From contig JOBE01000011.1 in the NCBI GenBank assembly GCA_000717735.1, forward strand, positions 71,000-134,999: a stretch of DNA of 64,000 nucleotides, read 5' to 3'. The notes beneath the pieces are model-generated. The model ran no database searches and was not told where the DNA came from. It saw nothing but the letters and a program-made list of their open reading frames with translations. This document shows positions 43,587 through 51,189 of this stretch, piece by piece; position 1 is the stretch's first letter, and the number at the start of each line of letters is the position of its first letter. Source of the DNA: Streptomyces griseoluteus. GTDB lineage: Bacteria > Actinomycetota > Actinomycetes > Streptomycetales > Streptomycetaceae. Both the position numbers and the translations under genes were made by a program.

Positions 43587-44485
43587 GAGGACCTCCGGCC
43601 GGTGGTGGAAGGGGAGGCGGGCGTGCCGGTCGGGGTGGCCGTTCCGGGGGAGGCGGACGTCCCGATCGACGTGAGCGCGGCGATCGAGGTGGCCGTCCTG
43701 GGCGAGGCGGGTGCTCCGGATGCGGTCGCCGAGGTCGCCGTCCCCGTCTCAAGGGCCGTCATCCGGGCCGTGACCGTCTCCACGGTCGGAGCCCGCAGCT
43801 CGCCCGCCACGCGGCCGTCCACCAGGAAGACCACCCGGTCCGCGCGGGCCGCCGCCACCGGATCGTGGGTGACCATGACGATCGTCTGCCCGTCGCGGTC
43901 GACGAGCTCCCGCAGCATGTCGAGCACCTCGCGGCTCGTCGTCGAGTCGAGCGCGCCGGTCGGCTCGTCGCCGAAGAGGACGGCAGGCCGGGTGATCAAC
44001 GCCCGGGCGATGGCGACCCGTTGCTGCTGCCCGCCGGACAGCTCGCCGGGCCGGTGCCGCTCCCGCCCCGCGAGACCGACGCGGGCCAGCGCCTCCCGTA
44101 CCTCCGTACGGGACGGGCGGCGGCCGGCGAGCCGGAGGGGCAGGGCCACGTTCTGCGCGGCCGTGAGCGCGGGCAGCAGGTTGAAGGACTGGAAGACGAA
44201 GCCGATCCGGTCCCGCCGCAGCAGGGTCAGACGCCGCTCGCCGAGCCCTTCGAGAGAGGTGCCGCCGACCTCCACCCGCCCTGCGGTGGGCCGGTCGAGC
44301 CCGGCCGCGCACTGGAGCAGCGTGGACTTGCCGGAACCCGAGGGGCCCATGACGGCGGTGAAGGTACCGGCGTGGAAGTCGAGGTCGACGCCGTCGAGGG
44401 CGCGGACGTCCCGGTGGTGCCGGGTGAGCCCGCGGAGCCGTACGGCGGGGGCGGTGGCGCTGGCGCTGGCAGCGGTCGTGGTCAT
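43580..44485 (-). CDS. ABC transporter ATP-binding protein (LolD/MacB type)
   Basis: 301 residues. Walker [11 protein letters not shown] (about residue 47), Q-loop FVFQSFNLLPAL, signature [15 protein letters not shown], Walker B VLFGDEPTGALDS, H-loop VTHDP. The last ~55 residues are a low-complexity Ala/Thr/Ser/Pro tail (ASGAPASPRTATSIAALTSI) not seen in standard LolD proteins; this may be read-through past an ancestral stop, since it is immediately followed by the permease start. First gene of the operon. Confidence 0.92.
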   Translation of the reverse strand: MTTTAASASATAPAVRLRGLTRHHRDVRALDGVDLDFHAGTFTAVMGPSGSGKSTLLQCAAGLDRPTAGRVEVGGTSLEGLGERRLTLLRRDRIGFVFQSFNLLPALTAAQNVALPLRLAGRRPSRTEVREALARVGLAGRERHRPGELSGGQQQRVAIARALITRPAVLFGDEPTGALDSTTSREVLDMLRELVDRDGQTIVMVTHDPVAAARADRVVFLVDGRVAGELRAPTVETVTARMTALETGTATSATASGAPASPRTATSIAALTSIGTSASPGTATPTGTPASPSTTGRRSSC

Positions 44486-44555
44486 GCCCCAAGCGAACCG
44501 TTTCCGCCGCCCGCGATCACGACCACTGCCGGGTGTCCGCGAGGTAGGCCTGGCC

Positions 44556-45374
44556 CTACCCCTCCCGTACGGCCTTCACGAACACGTCGAGCGCGTCGAG
44601 GGGTTCGCGACCGCCGAGCAGCGCCCGCAGATCGCTCTCGACGCCCGTACCGTCCATGAAGCCGTGGGCGATGGCCGAGTACGTGCTCGCCACCATCGGC
44701 ACCTGGAAGGGCACGGCCCCGGAGGCCGCGACGGTGGCGCGGGCGTCCGCGAGGGTGCCGGGGGCGTACGTGGCCCCCAGGGCCGCCGCGAGGTCGGCGC
44801 CGCCGAGGGGGCGCTCGCCCACGAGCTCGTACACCCGGTTCCGGTGGGCGGCCGGGTCCGTCGCCACGTACACCGCGACGTCGGCGAGGTCGGCGCGGGC
44901 GACGGCGGCGAGCCGGCCCTCGCCGAGGGGGCCGGTGATGCGGTTGTCGGCGTCGGGCGTGGCGATCCAGGTGAGGAACTCGGCGTAGAGGCCGTTGCGG
45001 AGGATCGTCCAGTCGAGGGTCGTGGAGCACCGCAGCCGCCGCTCGGTCCAGCGGTGTGCGAGCGCGTACGTGAGGTGGTCGCCGTCGCCGGAGAGGCTCG
45101 TGTAGACGACGTGCCGGACGCCCGCCCGCTCGGCGGCCGAGATCGCGGCCCCGTGACGGGCGACGACCGTGTCGTCCTCGCCGTAGCCGGCGGATATCAG
45201 CAGGAGCGTGTCCACTCCGGCGAAGGCCGCCGGGAGGGTCTCGGGCGCGTCGAAGTCGAGGCGGCGGGTGCCGGGCAGCCCCGCGCGCGTACCGAGGACG
45301 ACGTCGGCACGGCCGGTGAGCCGTTCGGCGACGAGCGAGCCGAGGGCGCCGGAGACGCCGGTGACGAGCAGCAT
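44556..45374 (-). CDS. NmrA-like NAD(P)-binding protein (QorB-type quinone reductase)
   Basis: 272 residues from ATG 45374 with GGGGGA upstream on the minus strand. N-terminal Rossmann motif LLVTGVSGALGSLVAERL (G-x-x-G-x-x-G), then an atypical SDR core with YTSLSGDG and no YxxxK triad, as in NmrA/QorB proteins. QorB reduces quinones with NADPH. The HxlR regulator gene is immediately divergent, the standard partner arrangement for redox-sensing control of this enzyme. Confidence 0.87.
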   Translation of the reverse strand: MLLVTGVSGALGSLVAERLTGRADVVLGTRAGLPGTRRLDFDAPETLPAAFAGVDTLLLISAGYGEDDTVVARHGAAISAAERAGVRHVVYTSLSGDGDHLTYALAHRWTERRLRCSTTLDWTILRNGLYAEFLTWIATPDADNRITGPLGEGRLAAVARADLADVAVYVATDPAAHRNRVYELVGERPLGGADLAAALGATYAPGTLADARATVAASGAVPFQVPMVASTYSAIAHGFMDGTGVESDLRALLGGREPLDALDVFVKAVREG

Positions 45375-45393
45375 GGTTTCCCCCGAGGGTCGT

Positions 45394-45409
45394 GATGGCT
45401 GAGACCATC
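45394..45409. promoter_or_regulatory. Possible HxlR operator in the divergent promoter
   Basis: GATGG-(6 nt)-CCATC dyad in the 73-bp gap between the NmrA-like and HxlR genes. HxlR-family repressors usually bind short dyads in exactly this position. The arms are only 5 bp, so the call is weak. Confidence 0.35.
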
Positions 45410-45447
45410 GTGGGGGGACGGGGAAGATCGCGGAAGGAGGCACATTG

Positions 45448-45921
45448 ATGTCGGAGGGGCACACGGAGGTAACCACCGAGCCCTTGGTGAGCTGTGCCGA
45501 GGACTGCGGGGTACGGGACGTGCAGGACCGGCTCGGCGGCAAGTGGAGCGTGTTCGTCGTCGTCGAACTCGCCGCCGGCGCGAGGCGGTTCAGGGAACTG
45601 CAGCGGCTGGTCACGGGCATCTCGCAGCGGATGCTGACCCTGACGCTGCGCCGCCTCGAACGGGACGGCCTCGTCTCGCGGACGGTGTACCCGACGACGC
45701 CGCCGCAGGTGGAGTACGCGCTGACGGAGACCGGGCGCAGCATGACCCACCTGATCAAGCAGCTCGTGGACTGGTCGCTCGACCACCGCGCGGTGATCGC
45801 CCGCTCGCGCGAGCAGTGGGACGCGAGGGACGCAGGAGGCGCGACGACGGGCGCGATGACGGGTACGGCGACGGACGCGATGACGGGTACGGCGACGGGC
45901 ACGACGAGGGGTACGGAGTGA
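45448..45921 (+). CDS. HxlR-family transcriptional regulator
   Basis: 157 residues, ATG 45448 with GGAAGGAGG at 45432-45440. The N-terminal CAEDCGVRDVQDRLGGKWSV has two Cys; the family's conserved redox-sensing Cys lies at this position. Winged helix: RRFRELQRLVTGISQRMLTL, then LRRLERDGLVSRTVYPTTPP and VEYALTETGRSM. The tail after residue ~125 is a repeated AMTGTAT sequence from a 24-bp DNA duplication and probably has no function. It presumably represses the divergent NmrA-like gene until electrophiles or quinones appear. Confidence 0.9.
   Translation: MSEGHTEVTTEPLVSCAEDCGVRDVQDRLGGKWSVFVVVELAAGARRFRELQRLVTGISQRMLTLTLRRLERDGLVSRTVYPTTPPQVEYALTETGRSMTHLIKQLVDWSLDHRAVIARSREQWDARDAGGATTGAMTGTATDAMTGTATGTTRGTE
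45853..45898 (+). repeat. Duplicated 22-bp segment in the HxlR gene tail
   Basis: GCGATGACGGGTACGGCGAC plus GG occurs at 45853-45874 and 45877-45898 (period 24, in frame). Degenerate copies extend to the stop codon. Confidence 0.85.
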
Positions 45922-47048
45922 GTACGGGCGACGGCACGACCATCGGCAAGGCCTTCGAGGCCCTGTACGCGAGCGACGACGGGTCGCTCGACACGGCGGC
46001 GTCGCTGCTGGCCGCCGACCCGGGCGCGGACGCGGAACGGACGCGGCGGGGCGAGGAGTTCGTCCGCACGCTGTGGACGAGGGGCTGGCAGCCGGCGGAC
46101 GTCGTCCGGATGGCGCGCCGTGACCTGTCGGACGAGCACGTCCAGGTCCTCACCGGCCTGATCCGGTCCGAGACGGCCCGGTACGGGACCCTGCCGCGCC
46201 GCTGGCAGGCCCAGCTCGACGCGCTCGACGCGGTACCCACGCGGCCGACGGACCGCTTCTCGTACGCGACGACCGTCCTGGAGCTGTACCGGCTCCTGGT
46301 CCGGCTGCCGCGCCTGGACGCCGTCGGCCCCGTCCCGGGCGAGACGCTGCCGCCGGCGGCGGCCGGGGAGCCCCGGATGCTCAGCCGGATCAGGGCGCTG
46401 CTCGCGAAGGCGGAGGCGACCGGGTACCCGGAGGAGGCGGAGGCGCTCACCGCCAAGGCGCAGGAGCTGATGGCCCGGCACAGCCTGGACGAGGTGACGC
46501 TCGCGGCGGGGGCGCCGTCGCCGGAGACGCCGGGGGCGATCAGGATCGGGGTCGAGCCGCCGTACGAGCAGGCGAAGGCGATCCTCCTCGACGCGGTGGC
46601 GACGGCGAACCACTGCCGGGCGGTGTGGAACGAGGCGTACGGCTTCTCGACGGTGGTCGGCTTCGAGGGGGACCTCGACCCGGTGGAACTGCTGTACACG
46701 TCGCTGCTGGTGCAGGGGACGGCGGCGATGACGCGGGCGGAGGCGGAGCAGCGGGCCGGCGGACGCAAGCGCACGAAGTCCTTCCGGCAGTCCTTCCTGC
46801 TGGCGTACGCGAACCGGCTCGGCACCCGCCTCTCGACGACGTCCCGCCGGGTCGCCGCCGAGACCCCGACCCTCCTCCCGGCCCTGGCCTCCCGGGACCT
46901 CGCGGTCACCACCCGGACGGACGAACTCTTCCCGGAAACCCGCGCGACCCGGGTCAGGGCGGCCTGGGACGAGGCGGGCTGGACACACGGCGCATCGGCA
47001 GCGGACAGAGCGGGCCTCCACCCGGGCCGCCGGGGCGTAGAGGGCTGA
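45918..47048 (+). CDS. DUF2786 domain protein
   Basis: 376 residues from GTG 45918, overlapping the HxlR stop (GTGA). The DUF2786 core is MLSRIRALLAKAEATGYPEE with AEALTAKAQELMARHSLDEV (about residues 155-195), an N-terminal helical motif found in bacterial and phage proteins of unknown role. Downstream NHCRAVWNEAYGFSTVVGFE and the basic RAGGRKRTKSFRQSFLLAYA form a conserved C-terminal region. Possibly nucleic-acid associated. Coupling to the HxlR gene may only reflect gene packing. Confidence 0.78.
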   Translation: MSTGDGTTIGKAFEALYASDDGSLDTAASLLAADPGADAERTRRGEEFVRTLWTRGWQPADVVRMARRDLSDEHVQVLTGLIRSETARYGTLPRRWQAQLDALDAVPTRPTDRFSYATTVLELYRLLVRLPRLDAVGPVPGETLPPAAAGEPRMLSRIRALLAKAEATGYPEEAEALTAKAQELMARHSLDEVTLAAGAPSPETPGAIRIGVEPPYEQAKAILLDAVATANHCRAVWNEAYGFSTVVGFEGDLDPVELLYTSLLVQGTAAMTRAEAEQRAGGRKRTKSFRQSFLLAYANRLGTRLSTTSRRVAAETPTLLPALASRDLAVTTRTDELFPETRATRVRAAWDEAGWTHGASAADRAGLHPGRRGVEG

Positions 47049-47075
47049 CGGGGGCCGGTCGGGGGGCCTTCCCCC

Positions 47076-47240
47076 GGGACCAGCAGCGCCGGGACCAGCA
47101 CCGGCGGGACCAGCACCGGCGGGACCAGCACCGGCGGAACCCGCACCGGCGGAACCCGCACCGGCGGAACCGGCACCGCCGGGACCAGCGCCGGCGGAAG
47201 CCGCACCGGCGGGACCAGCGGCGCCGGAAGCCGCATCGCC
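47076..47240 (+). repeat. Minisatellite of eleven 15-bp units
   Basis: Tandem units of GGGACCAGCACCGGC type from 47076 to 47240. Units 2-4 are identical; others vary as GGAACCCGCACCGGC or GGAAGCCGCACCGGC. All three plus-strand frames stay open through the array because the unit is a multiple of three. Direct tandem units without spacers exclude a CRISPR. It lies at the apparent 5' breakpoint of a truncated FUSC gene. Confidence 0.92.
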
Positions 47241-47284
47241 CCCGCCTTCCGCCGGGGCGCAGCGCCCACCGAGCCCTGGTCGGG

Positions 47285-48079
47285 GTGGCCCTCGCGACGG
47301 CGGTGGTGCGGTCGGCGGACCCGGGCACGTACCTGTCGGCGGCGCTCGCGGTGGTGTGCGCCTTCGCGATGTACCTGCTGATGCGGACGGGGTACGCGGC
47401 CGGTCAGGTCTTCGTCGCCGCGTACGTCGTGTTCCTTCTCGGCATGGAGGGTGCCGGCCTGACCCAGACCGTGCGGGACCGGGTGACGCTGACCCTGCTC
47501 GGTGGGATCTTCGCGATGCTCGCGTACGCCGTCTACCCGGCCTGGGAGACGCCCAGGCTGCGCGGCCGGCTCGCGGACTGGCTGGCGTCGGTCGGCCGGT
47601 ACGCGGCGGTCGTCACGGCGCGGTACGCCGATCCGGCGGGTACGGGCAGCCCCGACGTACGGGAGGCGCTCCTCGACACCCGCGCGGCCAGGATCGCCTG
47701 GCAGGAGGCCGTGGAGCGCGCGACGCACGAACCGGTACGGCACCGGGGCCTCTCGCACGCGGCGGTGGAGCAGGCAGACCACGCGCTCGCGGAGTTCGGG
47801 CGGGTGGCGATGCTCCTGGAGGCACATCTGCCGGAGCACGGCGCTCCGCCCCTGCCGCCCGCCGCGACCCTCGCGGAGTCCCTGCACCGGGCGACGGAAC
47901 GGGGCGCCAAGGAGGTACGGGAGCGCAAGGAGCCGCACTGGGACGACCTGCGCGAGACGCTGGACGCCTGGTCGGACGACCCGCCGGACCACTTCCTGCT
48001 GCACAAGGGCGCCACGTTGCTTCTGGAGGCCCTGGACGAGGTCACGACGGCACTGATGGAGTCCACGCGCGCCCGGTGA
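47285..48079 (+). pseudogene. FUSC-family membrane transporter, C-terminal remnant
   Basis: 264 residues if started at GTG 47285. Three to four hydrophobic segments, including AALAVVCAFAMYLLMRTGYA and LLGGIFAMLAYAVYPAWETP, match the end of the FUSC (aromatic-acid/fusaric-acid exporter-like) membrane domain. A soluble helical region then carries on to the normal C-terminus. FUSC proteins are usually 600-750 residues; the whole first membrane half is missing and is replaced by a 15-bp minisatellite and the end of the DUF2786 gene. No ribosome site precedes the GTG. I read it as a 5'-deleted gene; a small functional protein is less likely. Confidence 0.6.
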
Positions 48080-48157
48080 GGCCGGCGGGTCCTGTCCCGG
48101 CCGGTCAGTCGCCTGCGGGCCTGCGCGGAGCCCGCGGCCCCACCAGGCGGCCGCCCC

Positions 48158-48463
48158 TCACCAAGAAGCCTTGCGCACCCCCGGAAGGAACCCCGCGTGC
48201 GCCTGCCCCCTGACCCGGACCCTGGACAGGCCGAACTTCCGCAGGTGGCCGCGCGGGCGGCCGTCCACGGCGTCGCGGTTGCGGATCCGGGTGGCGCTCG
48301 CGTCCCGGGGCTGGCGGTTCAGTTCGCGCACCGCCGCCTCGCGTTCCTCGGCGGGGGTGCCGGGGCGGCGGATGGTCTCCTTGAGCTCGGCCCGCCGCTC
48401 GGCGTACCGCGCCACGACCGTCTTCCGGTGCTCGTTGCGTGCGATCTTGCTGCGCTTGGCCAT
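48158..48463 (-). CDS. rpsN: Ribosomal protein S14, zinc-independent paralogue
   Basis: 101 residues, [20 protein letters not shown] onward, ending in [20 protein letters not shown] and VRKASW. This is the long S14 form without the CxxC...CxxC zinc ribbon (no Cys at all). In Streptomyces such C-minus copies replace zinc-containing ribosomal proteins during zinc starvation and are repressed by Zur. Its ATG overlaps the rpmB stop, so the two form an operon driven from the divergent promoter at 48729. Confidence 0.95.
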   Translation of the reverse strand: MAKRSKIARNEHRKTVVARYAERRAELKETIRRPGTPAEEREAAVRELNRQPRDASATRIRNRDAVDGRPRGHLRKFGLSRVRVRGQAHAGFLPGVRKASW

Positions 48464-48699
48464 CAGACCTTCCCTCCGCGCGCCCGGATGCGGGCCACGG
48501 CGGCCTCGACGCCGATGGTGTCGACGGTCTTGATCGCGCGGGCGCTGAGGGTGAGCCGGACGTATCGGCCCTCGCCGGGCAGCCAGTAGCGCTTGTGCTG
48601 GATGTTGGGGTCGAAGCGGCGTGAGGTGCGCCGGTGGGAGTGCGAGATCCGGTTGCCGAATCCGGGGCGCGCTCCGGTCAGCTGGCAGTGGGCGGACAC
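48463..48699 (-). CDS. rpmB: Ribosomal protein L28, zinc-independent paralogue
   Basis: 78 residues from GTG 48699 ([20 protein letters not shown]). Contains the L28 hallmarks [20 protein letters not shown] and [18 protein letters not shown]. Only one Cys is present, so there is no zinc ribbon. Start chosen because the frame upstream runs through the divergent promoter and Zur-like box. First gene of the rpmB-rpsN operon. Confidence 0.95.
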   Translation of the reverse strand: MSAHCQLTGARPGFGNRISHSHRRTSRRFDPNIQHKRYWLPGEGRYVRLTLSARAIKTVDTIGVEAAVARIRARGGKV

Positions 48700-48728
48700 G
48701 GGTGACCTACCTCTCCGTCGAGACATTA

Positions 48729-48747
48729 GAAAATGGGAACCATTTTC
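48729..48747. promoter_or_regulatory. Zur box in the divergent ribosomal-protein promoter
   Basis: Perfect dyad GAAAATG-GGAAC-CATTTTC in an AT-rich island between rpmB and rpmG. It closely matches the Streptomyces Zur site pattern (ATG...CAT with flanking A/T runs). Position between the two zinc-free operons allows Zur-Zn to repress both. A TACTCT -10-like box for rpmG follows at 48751-48756. Confidence 0.82.
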
Positions 48748-48763
48748 ATTTACTCTACACACC

Positions 48764-48928
48764 ATGGCACGCAACGAACTCCGCCCCGTCATCAAGCTCC
48801 GGTCCACAGCCGGTACCGGATTCACCTACGTCACGCGGAAGAACCGCCGCAACGACCCCGACCGCCTCACCCTGCGCAAGTTCGACCCGATCGTGCGCCG
48901 GCACGTCGACTTCAGGGAGGAGCGCTGA
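48764..48928 (+). CDS. rpmG: Ribosomal protein L33, zinc-independent paralogue
   Basis: 54 residues, [20 protein letters not shown] then [20 protein letters not shown] and [14 protein letters not shown]. This is L33 without any of the four zinc Cys. No ribosome site is visible; the AT-rich leader is only a few nt long if TACTCT is the -10. Part of the Zur-controlled set with L28 and S14; the L31 and S18 members often found with them are not here. Confidence 0.95.
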   Translation: MARNELRPVIKLRSTAGTGFTYVTRKNRRNDPDRLTLRKFDPIVRRHVDFREER

Positions 48929-49020
48929 CCGTCCCGACGGGCCCCCTGTCGGCGCGCCCCGCGCCGCTCTCACTTACCGGCGGGTAGCACGCTGAGTCGC
49001 GTAGCCACTACGCCACCCCC

Positions 49021-49046
49021 CGTGCACGTGCATCTGCTCATGCATC
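49021..49046 (+). promoter_or_regulatory. 26-nt element upstream of the DUF397 gene, shared with the ATPase gene
   Basis: CGTGCACGTGCATCTGC followed by TCA and TGCATC. The same 26-nt string with 24 identities lies upstream of the anti-sigma ATPase gene in the same orientation relative to its gene. It contains the palindrome TGCACGTGCA and a further TGCATC about two turns on. It ends 67 nt before GTG 49114. Confidence 0.7.
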
Positions 49047-49113
49047 GACTTGGTGAACACGGCTATGATCCGAGGAAGTTGACTACTGCACCACGCAACT
49101 CGGGGAGCTACCA

Positions 49114-49356
49114 GTGCATCCTGCGCATCACGCGTACAACGGCATGGCGGCCACGGAGCTGCGAGGTGTCCAGTGGCAGAAGAGCAGGCACAGCAACTCC
49201 CAGGGGTCCTGCGTGGAGTTCGCCAAACTGCCGGGGGGAAACGTTGCCGTACGCAACTCGCGCCACCCCGAAGGCCCCGCTCTCGTCTACACGCCCGCGG
49301 AGATAGAGGCGCTCCTGCTCGGCGTCAAGGACGGGGAGTTCGACCACCTGGTCTGA
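49114..49356 (+). CDS. DUF397 small regulatory protein
   Basis: 80 residues from GTG 49114 with GGGGAG just upstream; ATG 49144 is an alternative. The signature is W-x-K-S-x-x-S near QWQKSRHSNSQGSCVEFAKL, then GNVAVRNSRHPEGPALVYTP and AEIEALLLGVKDGEFDHL. DUF397 proteins occur almost only in morphologically complex actinobacteria, next to WhiJ-type XRE regulators and RsbW-like ATPases, and act as their cognate small partners (toxin-antitoxin-like or signalling). All three genes are present here. Confidence 0.92.
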   Translation: MHPAHHAYNGMAATELRGVQWQKSRHSNSQGSCVEFAKLPGGNVAVRNSRHPEGPALVYTPAEIEALLLGVKDGEFDHLV

Positions 49357-49365
49357 GCGCCCGTT

Positions 49366-49434
49366 CGTACGGACAGGACATGAGAAGGGCCCGGGCGGAC
49401 ACCGCCCGGGCCCTTCTCATGTCCTGTCCGTACG
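49366..49434. terminator. Perfect 33-bp hairpin between convergent genes
   Basis: Arms 49366-49398 and 49402-49434 are exact reverse complements with a 3-nt ACA loop, starting 9 bp after the DUF397 stop and ending 13 bp before the ATPase stop. Symmetric, so it can end transcription from both sides. No T-run. Confidence 0.88.
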
Positions 49435-49447
49435 GGTCACGTCCCGC

Positions 49448-49957
49448 TCAGGTCGTGCCCTGCTCCGGTCCGACCCGGAACAGCGCCCACACCACCTTGC
49501 CCCGCAGGGTTCCGGCGAGCGGATGCCACCCCCAGCTGTCGCTGAACGAGTCCACGAGGAACAGTCCGCGTCCCGACTCGGCGGCGAAGTCCTCCTCGCC
49601 GGCGCGCGCCTCCGGGCTCTCCTGGCTCGGGTCGCGCACGGCGCACACCAGGCGCGAGGACCAGCGCATCAGGTGCAGCCGAACCGGTGGGTTCTGGCCT
49701 TCTTCCGGAGGTGCGTCGGCGGGCACCGCGTGGCGGAGCGCGTTGGTGACGAGTTCGGAGACGACCAGGGCCACGTCGTCGAAGCGCTCGGTGAGTTCCC
49801 AGCGGTCCAGCGTCGCGCTGGTGAACTTCCGGGCCCCCCGCACGGCTTCGTACCGCGCGGGCAGTGCGCAGGAGGCGGAGGTGGAGACGGCGCCGGGATC
49901 GATCGGCGGAAGGCCCTGCCGTAACGGCTCGAGCACGGTCGATCCATTCGTCCCCAT
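49448..49957 (-). CDS. RsbW/SpoIIAB-like anti-sigma ATPase of the WhiJ-type trio
   Basis: 169 residues from ATG 49957 (MGTNGSTVLEPLRQGLPPID). HATPase_c_2 fold: N-box FDDVALVVSELVTNALRHAV, G1-like CAVRDPSQESPE, and G2-like ESGRGLFLVDSFSDSWGW. Codon 12 is TTA (49922-49924), so its synthesis should depend on the bldA leucyl-tRNA and hence be late. From memory, homologues of this gene are among conserved TTA genes in Streptomyces. Likely role: bind or phosphorylate a partner (sigma factor or DUF397 protein) during development. The 26-nt shared element lies ~100 nt upstream. Confidence 0.9.
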   Translation of the reverse strand: MGTNGSTVLEPLRQGLPPIDPGAVSTSASCALPARYEAVRGARKFTSATLDRWELTERFDDVALVVSELVTNALRHAVPADAPPEEGQNPPVRLHLMRWSSRLVCAVRDPSQESPEARAGEEDFAAESGRGLFLVDSFSDSWGWHPLAGTLRGKVVWALFRVGPEQGTT

Positions 49958-50055
49958 GCGAGGCACTCCCGGGAATCGCGACTGTGGTGCTACAACACGA
50001 CAACACGAACGAGTACGCGGCTGCGCGGGCTCCATGCTTCCGAATGCGACCACTG

Positions 50056-50081
50056 GATGCAAGGGCAGATGCACGTGCACG
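50056..50081 (-). promoter_or_regulatory. 26-nt element upstream of the ATPase gene, shared with the DUF397 gene
   Basis: On the minus strand: CGTGCACGTGCATCTGC, then CCT, then TGCATC. 24 of 26 positions equal the element at 49021-49046. It ends 98 nt before the ATPase ATG and also lies 228 bp before the divergent XRE gene. The rest of the 352-bp gap (49958-50309) holds a GGGAAACTT direct repeat near 50139-50160 and no gene. Confidence 0.7.
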
Positions 50082-50309
50082 CGCCTGACCTGTCCGTCCC
50101 CGTGCCTAATCTGTGCATAAGTCATCCACAGGTTCTGGGAAACTTCCGGGAAACTTCGGGGCGGCGGCCCCGGAATCCGCCCGCGCCGCACCCGCGGATG
50201 CCCGGATCTCGCCGCCTTTCCGTAATCGAATGTGTACGCGCTGAAGCGTTTGGTGGCAGAATCCGGGGCTCGACGGGGGCTCGACACCGTAAAGGGGAGG
50301 CTGAGAGCC

Positions 50310-51182
50310 GTGACCGCAGGCGAATCGAGCGGAACGAGCGGGAGTGTGGTGCGGCGCATCCTGCTGGGCTCCCAGCTGAGGCGGTTGCGCGAGTCGCGCG
50401 GGATCACCCGCGAGGCGGCCGGCTATTCCATCCGCGCGTCCGAATCCAAGATCAGTCGTATGGAGTTGGGACGGGTGAGCTTCAAGGCCAGGGACGTCGA
50501 AGACCTGCTCACGCTGTACGGAGTGGGTGACGAGGCCGAGCGCGGCTCGCTCCTCGGGCTCGCCCGCGAGGCCAACGTCGCGGGCTGGTGGCACAGTTAC
50601 GGCGACGTCCTGCCGGGCTGGTTCCAGACGTACATCGGCCTCGAAGGATCCGCCTCCCTCATCCGCGTCTACGAAGTGCAGTTCGTCCACGGCCTGTTGC
50701 AGACCGAGGCGTACGCCCAGGCCGTCGTCAGCCGGGGCATGCCCGGCGCCCCCAGCGCCGAGATCGACCGGCGGGTCGCCCTGCGCCTCGAACGGCAGAA
50801 GGTCCTCGTCTCCGAGCGCGCCCCGCAGTTCCACGCCGTCCTCGACGAGGCCGCGCTGCGCCGCCCCTACGGTGACCGGGCCGTCATGCAGGGCCAGTTG
50901 AGGCACCTCATCGAGATGTCCGAGCACCCGGGCGTCACGCTCCAGGTCATGCCCTTCAGCTTCGGCGGCCACGCGGGCGAGAGCGGCGCCTTCACGATGC
51001 TGCGCTTCCCCGAGTCCGACCTCTCCGACCTCGTCTACCTGGAGCAGCTCACCAGCGCCCTCTACCTCGACAAGCGCGAGGAGGTCGCCCAGTACGAGCG
51101 GGTGATGGAGCGGCTGCAGAAGGACGGACCGGATCCGGCCGAAAGCCGCGATCTTCTCCGAGGCATCCTTCAACTCACCTGA
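50310..51182 (+). CDS. WhiJ-type XRE transcriptional regulator with DUF5753
   Basis: 290 residues from GTG 50310 behind AGGGGAGG (50293-50300). XRE helix-turn-helix: LGSQLRRLRESRGITREAAG then YSIRASESKISRMELGRVSF (about 17-70). The rest is DUF5753, with LIRVYEVQFVHGLLQTEAYA, RLERQKVLVS, and a C-terminal LVYLEQLTSALYLDKREEVA. WhiJ-like regulators work with DUF397 proteins and influence sporulation onset. It is divergent from the TTA-containing ATPase gene and probably binds the shared 26-nt element. Confidence 0.92.
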   Translation: MTAGESSGTSGSVVRRILLGSQLRRLRESRGITREAAGYSIRASESKISRMELGRVSFKARDVEDLLTLYGVGDEAERGSLLGLAREANVAGWWHSYGDVLPGWFQTYIGLEGSASLIRVYEVQFVHGLLQTEAYAQAVVSRGMPGAPSAEIDRRVALRLERQKVLVSERAPQFHAVLDEAALRRPYGDRAVMQGQLRHLIEMSEHPGVTLQVMPFSFGGHAGESGAFTMLRFPESDLSDLVYLEQLTSALYLDKREEVAQYERVMERLQKDGPDPAESRDLLRGILQLT

Positions 51183-51189
51183 CACATCA

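Noticed and set aside
47076..47240. Possible CRISPR array
   Set aside because: Units are 15 bp and directly tandem without spacers; no cas genes nearby. It is a minisatellite.
49366..49434. Terminal inverted repeats of an insertion sequence
   Set aside because: The arms are adjacent with a 3-nt loop and enclose no transposase; placement between convergent stops indicates a terminator.
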